The notes beneath the pieces were generated by a model. The model had not been told where the DNA came from and searched no databases. It was given only the letters and a program-made list of their open reading frames with translations. A program made the position numbers and the translations under genes. This document shows positions 1 through 8,387 of a stretch of DNA of 64,000 nucleotides, one piece after another. The DNA is from Streptomyces sp. PTY087I2 (GTDB lineage Bacteria; Actinomycetota; Actinomycetes; Streptomycetales; Streptomycetaceae). Each line of letters opens with the position of its first letter. The stretch's first letter is position 1. The DNA lies in NCBI RefSeq assembly GCF_001687325.1, contig NZ_LZRD01000006.1, forward strand, positions 1-64,000, written 5' to 3'.

Positions 1-968
1 GCCTCGACGGGGCCTGGGCCCCGGCCGCCATGGCCCTCGCCCTGGGCGCCCTGGCCCCGGTCGCCGAATCCGCAGCGGCGCTCGGCCGGGCGGGTGGTCT
101 GCGCGCCGCCGCGGCCCGGGTCCGGGCCGCCGTGCACGCCCCCGCCGGGGCCCCCGCCTCCGCCGAACCCCGCCCCGTACCCCCGGGGCCTCTCGGCCTG
201 CGGCTGCGCGGCGTACGGTTCGGCTACGGGGGAGAAGCCGTGCTGGACGGCGTCGACCTCACCGTCCGGCCGGGTGAGACCGTGGCCCTCGTCGGCGCGT
301 CCGGGGCCGGCAAGTCGACCTGCGCCCACCTCCTGGCCCGCTACTGGGACCCGGCCGAAGGCACCGTGGAACTCGTGCCCACCGCCCCGGACCACCCCGT
401 CGACCTGCGGGACCTCGCCGAGGACGACCTGCGCGCCGCCGTGTCCGTGGTGGGGCAGGAGGCCCCGCTCTTCCACGGCACGCTCGCCGAGAACCTCCGT
501 CTGGGTGCCCCCGAAGCGACGGCGGACCAGCTGGACGCGGTGGCCCGGATCTGCGGGATCGACACCGTCGCCGACGCCCTGCCCGACGGTCTCGACACCG
601 CCGTCGGCGAGCGCGGCGCGACCCTCTCCGGCGGCCAGCGCGCCCGGGTGGCCCTGGCCCGGGGACTGCTGAGCGGACCACGTGTCCTCGTCCTGGACGA
701 GACGACCGCCCATCTGGACCACCGGGGCGACGCGGAACTCGCCCGGGCGCTCGCGGCCGACTCCGCCACCCGGGCGACCCTGGTGATCGCCCACCGCCCG
801 GCCACCGTCCGCAGGGCCGACCAGATCGCCGTCCTGGACGGCGGGCGCATCGTCGAGGAGGGCACCTGGGACGAGCTGATCCGGGCCGACGGCCTGCTCA
901 CCCGCCTCTTCGCCCACGAGCAGACGCCGGACGCGGTGCTCAGGGAATCGGCTGCTCCGCCCAGATGA
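1..968 (+). CDS. ABC exporter, C-terminal part (cut by window edge)
   Basis: The reading frame is open from base 3, so the gene begins upstream and only the end of its membrane domain plus a full nucleotide-binding domain is visible. That domain has a Walker A motif (GASGAGKST), the signature LSGGQR, a Walker B followed by DET, and a switch histidine (IAHRP). This order is typical of type I exporters with fused membrane and ATPase domains, which pump lipids, peptides or small metabolites using ATP. The substrate cannot be told; CydC-like and siderophore exporters look similar here. Its last 29 bases overlap the end of the convergent phosphatase gene. Confidence 0.85.
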   Translation, partial: LDGAWAPAAMALALGALAPVAESAAALGRAGGLRAAAARVRAAVHAPAGAPASAEPRPVPPGPLGLRLRGVRFGYGGEAVLDGVDLTVRPGETVALVGASGAGKSTCAHLLARYWDPAEGTVELVPTAPDHPVDLRDLAEDDLRAAVSVVGQEAPLFHGTLAENLRLGAPEATADQLDAVARICGIDTVADALPDGLDTAVGERGATLSGGQRARVALARGLLSGPRVLVLDETTAHLDHRGDAELARALAADSATRATLVIAHRPATVRRADQIAVLDGGRIVEEGTWDELIRADGLLTRLFAHEQTPDAVLRESAAPPR

Positions 969-3405
969 TCTTCCCCCGGGGCGTGTACCGCGTGCCCCAC
1001 CGATGCGCGAGCTGCGCGACGAGGAACAGACCCCGCCCTCCCTCGTCCGTCGTCCTCGCGTGCCGCAGCCGCGGCGAGGTGTTGCTCGCGTCGGACACCT
1101 CGCAGGTCAGCGCCGACTGGAACAGCAGCCGCAGCCGCACCGGCCCGGAGGCGTACCGGATCGCGTTGGTCACCAGCTCGCTGACGATCAGCTCCGTCGT
1201 CATCGACAGCTCCTCCAGCCCCCACACCTCCAGCTGGCGGGAGACCTTCGCCCGGGTCTCCCCGACCGCCGCCGGATCCACGGGGACGTCCCACGACACC
1301 AGGTGCTCCGGGCTCAGGACATGCGTCCGGGCGAGGAGCAGCGCGATGTCGTCCGGCTGCGGGACGGGCAGCAGTTCCTTGACCACCGCCGGACACAGAT
1401 CCTCCAGCGGCAGCCCGCCCCGGGACACCTCACGGCCCAGCCGTTCCATGCCGCTCTCGACGTCCATGTCGGTCCCCTCGATGAGCCCGTCGGTGTAGAG
1501 ACCGAGGAGGCTCCCCTCGGGCAGGACCATCTCCAGCGACTCGAAGGGCAGCCCGCCGAGTCCGAGCGGCGGCCCGGAGGGCAGGTCGGGGAAGGTGACC
1601 GCCCCGTCGGGGGTGACGACCACCGGCGGGGGGTGGCCCGCCCGCGCCATCGTGCAGCAGCCGCTCGTCGGGTCGTAGACGGCGTACAGGCAGGTCGCCC
1701 CCACCACCGTCGAGCCGCCCCGCTCCGCCGGACCCCCCGCGCGTTCCTCCTCGCTGAGCCGCAGGACGAGATCGTCCAGGCGGGCCAGCAACTCGTCCGG
1801 CGGGAGGTCCATGTCGGCCAGCGTCTGTACGGCGGTACGCAGCCGGCCCATGGTCGCGGCGGCCCCGATGCCGTGCCCGACGACATCGCCGATGACCAGG
1901 CCGACCCGGGCCCCGGACAGCGGGATCACGTCGAACCAGTCCCCGCCGACCCCGTCCTTCGCGTCCGCCGGAAGGTACGACCACGCCACGTCCAGCGCCG
2001 TCCCGCCCCGCAGCGTCTGCGGCAGCAGGCTCCGCTGGAGCACCAGCGCCGCGGTGTGCTCCCGGGTGTAGCGGCGGGCGTTGTCCACGCACACGGCGGC
2101 CCGCGCCACCAGCTCCCGGGCGGGCGCCACATCGTCCTCGTCGAACGGCACCGGGTTCTGCGACCGCATGAAGGTGGTCAGCCCCAGCACGGTGTCGCGG
2201 GCCCGCATCGGTACGGAGATCAGCGAGTGCAGCCCGAACTCCCGGATCCGGTCGGCCCGCGCCGGGTGCTCCGTCATCCACCCGTGGCTGTCCGGGTCGA
2301 GCACCGGCAGCAGAACCGGGGCGCCGGCCAGCAGGAAGTGCGCGTCGTGCGGCGGCGGCACGAAGTCCACCGCCTCCCCGACCTGGACGACCGCCTCCGG
2401 GCAGCCCTCCCGCACCGAGCTCATGCCCGCGCGGCGCATCGCCGGCCGCTCGCCCTCGGCCGGGGTGGCCGACCCGGGCCGGTCACCGCCGAACGGGGTC
2501 TCCAGCAGGTCGACGAAGACGAAGTCCGCGAACCGGGGCACCGCGAAGTCGGCGAGTTCCTGCGCCGTACGCTGTACGTCCAGGGTGGAGCCGATACTCG
2601 CCCCGGCCTCGTTGACCAGCGCGAGCAGCCGCCGCGCGTTCCACCGGTCGGTGACGTCGCGGACCATGTAACCGATGCCGATCCGCCGGTCCTGGGCGTC
2701 GGCCAGCGGAAAGAACGAGCTGGCGTACGCCCGTCGGCGGTGCGGATCGGCCCAGCTCCAGCCCAGGTACTCGTAATCCGTGACCGCCTCGCCCGTCGAC
2801 AGGACCTGCCGCATCAGCCGCTCGATGGGCGCCGCCAGCGCACTGGGCAGCACATCGGCGGGCCGGCGCCCCAGACGCTGCTCCCGCGGTACGCCGCCGA
2901 ACCGCTCCAGGGTGTCGTTGAGCCAGAGATAGCGCAGGCCGGGGTCGAGCACCGCCATCCCGACCGGGGACCGGGCCATGAAGTCGTCCAGCACGGACCC
3001 GCTCATCGTCCAGTGCGGGGTGAGCTCACGTCCGGACACCAGGAAGACCTCCTGCCCGGCGATCTGGAACGAGGCGGTGACCCGTACGTCGATGTCCAGG
3101 GACCGCCCGTCCCGGCCCCGCAGCGGGACCAGCCCGCTCCACGCCGACCCGGTCCGGCAGCGCGCCGCCACGGCGGCCGTCCGGCGGGGGTCCGGCGGGC
3201 CGGTCAGCAGGCGGGCGGCGGACCGGCCGACCACCTCGGCCGCCGGATACCCGAGCAGCGCCTCGGCCCCGCGGGTCCAGCCGATGACCGTGCCGTCCCC
3301 GGTGATCACCGCGGCCGCGTCGTCGTCCGTCCGCGCCGGCCCCGGCCCGCCCCCGGAGGGCAGCGGGCCGGACTCCGCCGGGAAGCCCTCATCGGCGGAT
3401 GCCAT
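940..3405 (-). CDS. PAS-PAS-GAF SpoIIE-type phosphatase with C-terminal anti-sigma kinase-like ATPase
   Basis: An 821-residue multidomain signalling protein. Two PAS domains lie at about 25-250 and a GAF domain at about 265-440. A PP2C/SpoIIE phosphatase domain (about 460-670, with GGDWFD and GDVVGHG metal-site motifs) follows. An HATPase_c domain of the RsbW type (about 695-815, with ELVTNA and GGRGL) ends the protein. Such proteins dephosphorylate anti-anti-sigma factors and may also bind sigma regulators, linking a sensed signal to sigma-factor release; the signal is unknown. The ATG at 3405 is preceded by GTGAGGTG. It converges on the ABC gene with a 29-base overlap. No membrane segment is apparent, so it is probably cytosolic. 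Confidence 0.92.
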   Translation of the reverse strand: MASADEGFPAESGPLPSGGGPGPARTDDDAAAVITGDGTVIGWTRGAEALLGYPAAEVVGRSAARLLTGPPDPRRTAAVAARCRTGSAWSGLVPLRGRDGRSLDIDVRVTASFQIAGQEVFLVSGRELTPHWTMSGSVLDDFMARSPVGMAVLDPGLRYLWLNDTLERFGGVPREQRLGRRPADVLPSALAAPIERLMRQVLSTGEAVTDYEYLGWSWADPHRRRAYASSFFPLADAQDRRIGIGYMVRDVTDRWNARRLLALVNEAGASIGSTLDVQRTAQELADFAVPRFADFVFVDLLETPFGGDRPGSATPAEGERPAMRRAGMSSVREGCPEAVVQVGEAVDFVPPPHDAHFLLAGAPVLLPVLDPDSHGWMTEHPARADRIREFGLHSLISVPMRARDTVLGLTTFMRSQNPVPFDEDDVAPARELVARAAVCVDNARRYTREHTAALVLQRSLLPQTLRGGTALDVAWSYLPADAKDGVGGDWFDVIPLSGARVGLVIGDVVGHGIGAAATMGRLRTAVQTLADMDLPPDELLARLDDLVLRLSEEERAGGPAERGGSTVVGATCLYAVYDPTSGCCTMARAGHPPPVVVTPDGAVTFPDLPSGPPLGLGGLPFESLEMVLPEGSLLGLYTDGLIEGTDMDVESGMERLGREVSRGGLPLEDLCPAVVKELLPVPQPDDIALLLARTHVLSPEHLVSWDVPVDPAAVGETRAKVSRQLEVWGLEELSMTTELIVSELVTNAIRYASGPVRLRLLFQSALTCEVSDASNTSPRLRHARTTDEGGRGLFLVAQLAHRWGTRYTPRGKIIWAEQPIP

Positions 3406-3595
3406 TGCACCTCACCACCCTCTGTAGGTTTCCATGGTCGCGCGTCGCCCCGGACCGCGCCCGGTGCGGCGTGCGCGGTCCGCGCGCGAGCCGTCCCCCG
3501 TTCGGCGGCGTGACGGAGCGGGACGCGCCCGCGTTGGTGGGGTGACAAGCGGTTGCTCGTCCCCCTGCCCCCGCGCTGGACCCGTGTGGGTGGAC

Positions 3596-3626
3596 GGCTC
3601 CGGCCCCCGACCCGAGGGCCGGAGCC
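3596..3626 (-). terminator. Hairpin after the GH26-like gene
   Basis: Perfect 11-bp inverted repeat GGCTCCGGCCC / GGGCCGGAGCC with a 9-base loop, lying 16 bases past the stop codon of the minus-strand glycosidase gene. It has no long U tract, as is common for Streptomyces terminators. Confidence 0.6.
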
Positions 3627-3642
3627 GTTTCCATGCCCGGGG

Positions 3643-4887
3643 TCAGAAGCGGAAGCAGATCTCACGCTCCCGCAGCCACGCGCCCAGCCACTCGGCGAAC
3701 GGCACGGTGACGCACCACCTGCGGGTCGGCGGCGGCTCGGCTCCGGGCGCCGGGGACGTGGGCGCCACCGGCGGCGACGGCTCCGAGGGAGGCGTGAGCG
3801 TCGGGGACGGGGCCGGATCCGTGGGCGTCGGCGTCGGCGAGGGGGTCGGTGTCGGGCTGGGGGAGGGCTCGGTGGGCGCGGCCATCTCCGTCATCATCGT
3901 CCGGAACACCTGCGAGGACCGCGGATTGCTCCTGCACTGCCAGACACCGTGCGGGCAGTAGTCCGTGACCGTCTGGTAGAGCGGTTCGTGCCGGTCGATC
4001 CACTCCAGCATCCGCCGCATGTACTCGGGGTTGTCGCCGTTGCGGAAGAGCCCCCACTCCGGGAACGAGATGGGCTTGCCGCGCTCCGCGGCGAAGTCGA
4101 CGTGCTTCTGGAGCCCGTACGGGTCGGTGATCTGGTCGTCGAAGGTCTCACCGGGAGGCTGGTCGTAGGAGTCCATCCCGATGATGTCGACGACGTCGTC
4201 ACCCGGGTAGCACTCGGTCCACGGCACCGCGTCCCGGCCCCGGCTCGGCGTGAAGTCGAAGCGGAACTCCTGACCGGGCACCGCACGCATCGCCGTGACG
4301 ATCCGCTCCCAGTACGCCTTCCAGGACGTGGGATCGGGGCCGCACCGGTGCGTGTACGTCGTGCCGTTCATCTCCCAGCCGAGCACGATCACGGTGTCCG
4401 GCACGCCCAGCTCCACCAGGCGTTCCGCGAGCCGCGTGAAGTGCTGGTCGTGGTCGCCCGCCGCACCCGCCCGGAGCAGCCTGCGGACCTCACCGTCCGG
4501 GACCCGCTCCTCGTTGCGCTCCAGCATCGGTACGTTCAGGACGAACATCCGGTCCGGATCCGCCCGCCTCCACTCCGCCCAGGCGTCGAGGAAATCGGGG
4601 GAGCCCTCGATGTTCACCCACAGATCGCCCGGCAGATACGTGTGCCCCACCCGCAGCTCCGCCCCGCCGAGCCAGCGCGAGAACTCGGCCATCCGGCTGA
4701 CCCCGGCGGGCCCGTAGTCCAGATACGCGCCGTGCGCCGTACCGCTGCCCGCCCTGAGCCCGCCGGGGGCCGCGCCGTCGACGGAGTCGGTGCCCGGAGA
4801 CGACTGGCCCGCGATACCGCCACCCGCCAGGAGGCTGAGAGCAAGCGCCGCGATGCACGAAACGATGAGACGGCGCTTGGCCGGCAT
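3643..4887 (-). CDS. Secreted GH26-like glycosidase (beta-mannanase-type)
   Basis: A 414-residue protein with an N-terminal signal peptide (basic start, then a hydrophobic run of about 20 residues). The central TIM-barrel-like region carries WEMNG, matching the acid/base Glu region of glycoside hydrolase family 26, and a later PEWG that would hold the nucleophile Glu. After about residue 325 comes a Pro/Ser/Thr linker (PSPTPTP repeats), then a short tail rich in aromatic and charged residues with two cysteines. It probably hydrolyses mannan-like polysaccharide outside the cell; substrate is inferred from family resemblance only. The ATG at 4887 has a strong AGGAGG site. No carbohydrate-binding module is recognisable in the short tail. 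Confidence 0.75.
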   Translation of the reverse strand: MPAKRRLIVSCIAALALSLLAGGGIAGQSSPGTDSVDGAAPGGLRAGSGTAHGAYLDYGPAGVSRMAEFSRWLGGAELRVGHTYLPGDLWVNIEGSPDFLDAWAEWRRADPDRMFVLNVPMLERNEERVPDGEVRRLLRAGAAGDHDQHFTRLAERLVELGVPDTVIVLGWEMNGTTYTHRCGPDPTSWKAYWERIVTAMRAVPGQEFRFDFTPSRGRDAVPWTECYPGDDVVDIIGMDSYDQPPGETFDDQITDPYGLQKHVDFAAERGKPISFPEWGLFRNGDNPEYMRRMLEWIDRHEPLYQTVTDYCPHGVWQCRSNPRSSQVFRTMMTEMAAPTEPSPSPTPTPSPTPTPTDPAPSPTLTPPSEPSPPVAPTSPAPGAEPPPTRRWCVTVPFAEWLGAWLREREICFRF

Positions 4888-5008
4888 TGTTCCTCCTGGC
4901 TGCGGTGAATTCCGGCCGTTTCGGCCGATAGGGAGAGAGTCGCATCATCGTGCACCGGGGGCATGCGCAGGAGTCCATTTATCGTATTCGGCGTTGCGGA
5001 CGTGCCGT

Positions 5009-6298
5009 TCAGGTGAATGTGGGGCCGAACGTGAACGGCAGCGATCCGACGCGGTTGTCGAAATTCGAATCCACCAGCCCCGGGTCCCCGAGATCCCGCA
5101 TGACGGGACGCCGGTCGATCAGTTCCCGGAACAGAGCCGTCATTTCGAGCCGGGCCAGATGCGCTCCCAGACAGTGGTGCGGCCCCCCGCCGCCGTATCC
5201 CAGATGGGGATTGGGCGAGCGGGTGATGTCGAAGCGATCCGGATGGGTGAAAACCGTCTCGTCGCGATTGGCGGACGCGTAAATGAGTGCGACTTTCTCG
5301 CCCGGGAGGAATGTTCGGCCACCCAGCGCGAATTCCGCGGTGACGGTCCTGCGGAACTGGATGATCGGCGTCGAATGGCGCACGATCTCGTCGACCGCCC
5401 CGCCGATGTACCGGTCGAAGTCGGACCGCAGCAGCTCCCGCTGCTCCGGATTCCGGTCGAGCAGGAACAGCCCGTGCGCGATGGCGTTGCGGGTGGTCTC
5501 CACCCCGGCGACCAGCAGCAGCGAGAAGAAGGCGCCCAGCTGCCGCCCCGACAGCGCCTCGCCGTCGATGTCCGCACACACGAGCGCCGAGACGAGGTCG
5601 TCCCCGGGGCGACGGCGGCGCTCGGCGGCGAGCCGCCCCATGACCCACTGCATCCGGGCCAGGGACGCCAGCCCCCGCCCGGGGATCCGCAGCCGGGCCC
5701 GGCCCCGCCGCGCGACGCCGACATGCTCCGACGCGTGGTCGATCTGCTCGGCGATCCGCGCCCGGTACGCCTTCGGGATGCCCATCAGGTCGCAGATCAC
5801 CTCCAGCGGCAGCCGCGAGGCCGCCGACGGCACGAAGTCCCGGGGCCGCTCGGCGATCAGCTCGTCCACCAGCCGCCCGGCGAGCCGGTCGACGTTCTCC
5901 TCGACGCCCGCCAGCAGCCGCGGGGTGAACCGCCGCGAGATGATCCGGCGCAGCGCCGCGTGCTCGGCCCCGTCCATGTTGACCATCGAGTTCCCGAACA
6001 GCGCCTTCGCCCAGCCGGCCGGCTCCGGAGTGGTGACCCCGGGAGCGCTCGCGAACACCCCGGGCGTACGGCTCGCGGTCCGCACATCGGCATGGCGCAC
6101 CAGGGCGTAGAACGGCTTTCCGGCCGTACGCGCCGTACCGGGCCGGGGCGTGAACAGCACCGGTGCGTCCAGCTCCCGCAGCAGCGCGAAGGCCCCGAGC
6201 CGCTCGGGGCGCGGCAGCCGCCAGAACGCCGGGTCGGCCAGATCGACGTCCGCCGCGCGCAGCGCACGGTCCCCGGACGGCTGATACGGAACGGTCAT
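5009..6298 (-). CDS. Cytochrome P450 (CYP124-like)
   Basis: A 429-residue soluble P450. It shows the I-helix oxygen-activation region AGVETTRNA, an ExxR motif (EIVR), and the haem-binding loop GGGGPHHCLGAHLARLEM, whose Cys would be the proximal ligand. The length is standard for a bacterial class I enzyme, which takes electrons from ferredoxin and a ferredoxin reductase. The pattern resembles CYP124/linalool monooxygenase relatives acting on branched lipids or terpenoids, but the substrate is not determinable. The ATG at 6298 is chosen because GGAGGTGG lies just upstream; an in-frame ATG at 6340 lacks this. It is transcribed divergently from melC1 across 232 bases. No ferredoxin gene is adjacent. 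Confidence 0.92.
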   Translation of the reverse strand: MTVPYQPSGDRALRAADVDLADPAFWRLPRPERLGAFALLRELDAPVLFTPRPGTARTAGKPFYALVRHADVRTASRTPGVFASAPGVTTPEPAGWAKALFGNSMVNMDGAEHAALRRIISRRFTPRLLAGVEENVDRLAGRLVDELIAERPRDFVPSAASRLPLEVICDLMGIPKAYRARIAEQIDHASEHVGVARRGRARLRIPGRGLASLARMQWVMGRLAAERRRRPGDDLVSALVCADIDGEALSGRQLGAFFSLLLVAGVETTRNAIAHGLFLLDRNPEQRELLRSDFDRYIGGAVDEIVRHSTPIIQFRRTVTAEFALGGRTFLPGEKVALIYASANRDETVFTHPDRFDITRSPNPHLGYGGGGPHHCLGAHLARLEMTALFRELIDRRPVMRDLGDPGLVDSNFDNRVGSLPFTFGPTFT

Positions 6299-6530
6299 GC
6301 CCACCACCTCCACGGTTCGCCAGGCCATGGTCCGGTCCACCGGTCACGGGAGCCCCCGCGACGCGGCCTGTCGCCGCCGATCGCCCCGCACCCTCACGCG
6401 TTTGCCGGAACGCGACCGCCGCGTGTGCGCCGTACGCCGCACGCACGAGAACTGTTTCGCCACCGCCTCGTTGTCAACATCGCCATCAGAAGCACCTCGG
6501 ACGAGTTAACGAGAGGCAGGTAGTCATCTC

Positions 6531-7007
6531 ATGAGCCCCACCCCCGCGAAACCGGGCGGCACCCGCATTCCCTCCCGCCGGACCGTCCTGCGCGGAGCCT
6601 TCACCGCCGCCGTGGTCACGGGCACCGCCGGCGCCCTGCTGCCGCTGCTCGACCGCGACCCGGCCGCCGCGGACCGGCCCGCACCGGCGCCCGGGCCCGG
6701 CTTCGGATCCCGCGCCACGACGGAGGAGTTCGTCGAGATGTACCGGGGCCGGGAGATCCGGGGGACGGCGACCGTCGTCGTCCCCGCGGGCGCCCCGGCC
6801 GACGACCGGGCCGCCGTCGCCGCCGAACCGGTCACCGAGATCCGCATCGACGGCCGGCCGCTGCACGTCATGAGGCGGGCGGACGGCACCTATCTGAGCG
6901 ACGTCCGCCACTACGAGTCGTATCCGACGCTGCGCGAGACGGCCCGGGCCGCCGTCGACGAACTCGGCTCCGCCCGACTCGCCCCGCCCGCCGCGCACCG
7001 CATGTGA
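6531..7007 (+). CDS. melC1: Tyrosinase cofactor / copper chaperone MelC1
   Basis: A 158-residue protein with a twin-arginine-type signal (SRRTVLRG, then a hydrophobic stretch). It is followed 19 bases later by tyrosinase. In Streptomyces, MelC1 binds apo-tyrosinase, helps load two copper ions and carries the signal-less enzyme out of the cell through the Tat pathway. The C-terminal half contains the conserved EFVEMYRGREI and HVMRRADGTYLS blocks and HYESY. Its partner lacks a signal peptide, as this mechanism requires. The spacing suggests one transcript with melC2. Confidence 0.93.
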   Translation: MSPTPAKPGGTRIPSRRTVLRGAFTAAVVTGTAGALLPLLDRDPAAADRPAPAPGPGFGSRATTEEFVEMYRGREIRGTATVVVPAGAPADDRAAVAAEPVTEIRIDGRPLHVMRRADGTYLSDVRHYESYPTLRETARAAVDELGSARLAPPAAHRM

Positions 7008-7026
7008 ACCAGGAGGACCAGCACCG

Positions 7027-7890
7027 GTGTACACCCGCAAGAACCAGCGCGATCTCACGCGCACCGAGAAGCGCCGGCTCATCGACGCGATCCTGAAACT
7101 GAAGCGCTCGGGCCGCTACGACGACTTCGTCGTCATGCACCGGGAGTACTACGTCATGGACACCGAACGCCGGCCGCGCCCGGCGCACATGACGTCCTCG
7201 TTCTTCCCCTGGCACCGCCAGTACCTGCTGGAGTTCGAGAAGGCGCTCCAGCGCGTCGACGCCGGCGTCAGCGTCCCCTACTGGGACTGGACCCAGGACA
7301 ACAGGACGACGTCCTCGCTCTGGGCGGAGGACTTCCTCGGCGGCAACGGCAGGCCCGGCGACCGCCGGGTCACCACCGGACCGTTCGCCTACGCGGCGGG
7401 CAACTGGAGCGTCGGCAGGGGCGTCACCGACGAGCATTACCTCACCCGCAACTTCGGCAGGCCGGGCAGCGACCCGGTCTCCCTGCCCACCAAGAACGAC
7501 GTGGCGCGGGCCATGAAGGACCCCGTCTACGACACCGCGCCCTGGAACAGCATCAGCACCGAGGGCTTCCGCAACCGCGTCGAGGGATGGGGCATCCGGG
7601 ACGTGCGCACGGTCGGCCTGCACAACCGGGTCCACCAGTGGGTCGGCGGGCCGATGGCGGGCGCGGCCTCCCCCGAGGACCCGGTGTTCTGGCTCCACCA
7701 CTCCTTCATCGACCTGCTCTGGGACCGCTGGCGCAAGGCCCATCCCAAGTCCGCCTACCTGCCGGGCCGCAAACCCGCCTCACCCGGCCCGGACCGCGAC
7801 TACGTCTTCGGCCTCGACGAGGCGATGCCCCCCTGGGGCGTGACTCCGAGAAAACTCCTCGACCACAGCAAGACCTACCGCTACGCCTGA
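7027..7890 (+). CDS. melC2: Tyrosinase MelC2
   Basis: A 287-residue type-3 copper monooxygenase that oxidises tyrosine and DOPA to quinones, giving melanin. The CuA histidines are visible at 38, 54 and 63 (FFPWHRQYLLEFE). The CuB histidines are at 199 and 203 (HNRVHQWVGG) and at 224/225 in FWLHHSFIDLLW. The start is GTG at 7027 with AGGAGGACC upstream. It has no signal peptide, so export depends on MelC1. Length fits the bacterial family. A strong hairpin follows the gene. Confidence 0.95.
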   Translation: MYTRKNQRDLTRTEKRRLIDAILKLKRSGRYDDFVVMHREYYVMDTERRPRPAHMTSSFFPWHRQYLLEFEKALQRVDAGVSVPYWDWTQDNRTTSSLWAEDFLGGNGRPGDRRVTTGPFAYAAGNWSVGRGVTDEHYLTRNFGRPGSDPVSLPTKNDVARAMKDPVYDTAPWNSISTEGFRNRVEGWGIRDVRTVGLHNRVHQWVGGPMAGAASPEDPVFWLHHSFIDLLWDRWRKAHPKSAYLPGRKPASPGPDRDYVFGLDEAMPPWGVTPRKLLDHSKTYRYA

Positions 7891-7901
7891 GGCCGGACGG
7901 C

Positions 7902-7943
7902 GGAACGGCCGGCCCCCTCCGCAAGGAGGGAGCCGGCCGTTCC
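7902..7943. terminator. Bidirectional terminator between melC2 and the chaplin gene
   Basis: A 19-bp inverted repeat with one mismatch (left arm begins GGAACGGCCGGC, right arm ends GCCGGCCGTTCC) and a GCAA tetraloop. It sits between two convergent genes and can serve both. Confidence 0.85.
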
Positions 7944-7957
7944 GGAACCGCGGGAGA

Positions 7958-8248
7958 TCAGCGGCCGTAGCCGTAGTCCCCGTCGCCGCCGTTGTCGTCG
8001 TGGCCCTCGGAGACGTTGGCGCAGGTGTTGCCGAAGGCCGGGTTCAGCAGGCCGATCACGTTGATCGTGTTGCCGCAGACGTTCACCGGGACGTGCACGG
8101 GAACCTGGACGGCGTTGCCCGAACCGACCCCGGGGGAGCCGGCGGCGATGCCCTGCGCACCGGCGTCGGCGGACGCCAGGCCGGCGCCGCCGGCGATCAG
8201 GGCGCCGGTGCCGGCCATGACAGCGGCGACCTTCGTCATACGAGACAT
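7958..8248 (-). CDS. Short chaplin with acidic Gly/Asp tail
   Basis: A 96-residue secreted protein: signal peptide (about 1-27), then one chaplin domain with the GSPGVGSGN start, alternating Val-rich beta segments and the two cysteines (VNVCGNT and GNTCAN) that form the intramolecular disulfide. Chaplins self-assemble into amyloid-like films on aerial hyphae and spores, lowering surface tension. Short chaplins usually end soon after the second Cys block; here an additional VSEGHDDNGGDGDYGYGR tail follows. The ATG at 8248 has AAGGAG eight bases upstream. An in-frame ATG further upstream (8344) has no such support and lies in leader sequence. Confidence 0.93.
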   Translation of the reverse strand: MSRMTKVAAVMAGTGALIAGGAGLASADAGAQGIAAGSPGVGSGNAVQVPVHVPVNVCGNTINVIGLLNPAFGNTCANVSEGHDDNGGDGDYGYGR

Positions 8249-8317
8249 GGAGAACTCCTTGTAAAGAAGGGGGTTGTGCTGCGGACACGAGGCCCACACC
8301 CCCTGACAACGCGAAAG

Positions 8318-8375
8318 ACGCCGGACGGTAACGGATCTGTGCATAGTGGATATCTCCGACGCCGCCGTCCGGCGT
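8318..8375 (-). terminator. Likely terminator of the exopolysaccharide operon
   Basis: Perfect inverted repeat ACGCCGGACGG / CCGTCCGGCGT, 11 bp, with a long 36-base loop, just downstream of the last operon gene (stop at 8388). The same interval must also contain the chaplin promoter. Confidence 0.45.
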
Positions 8376-8387
8376 ACGCCCGGCGTG

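Noticed and set aside
3427..3595. Possible small RNA or tRNA between the phosphatase and the GH26-like gene
   Set aside because: No cloverleaf, conserved T-loop or promoter was found; only the terminator hairpin at 3596-3626 stands out.
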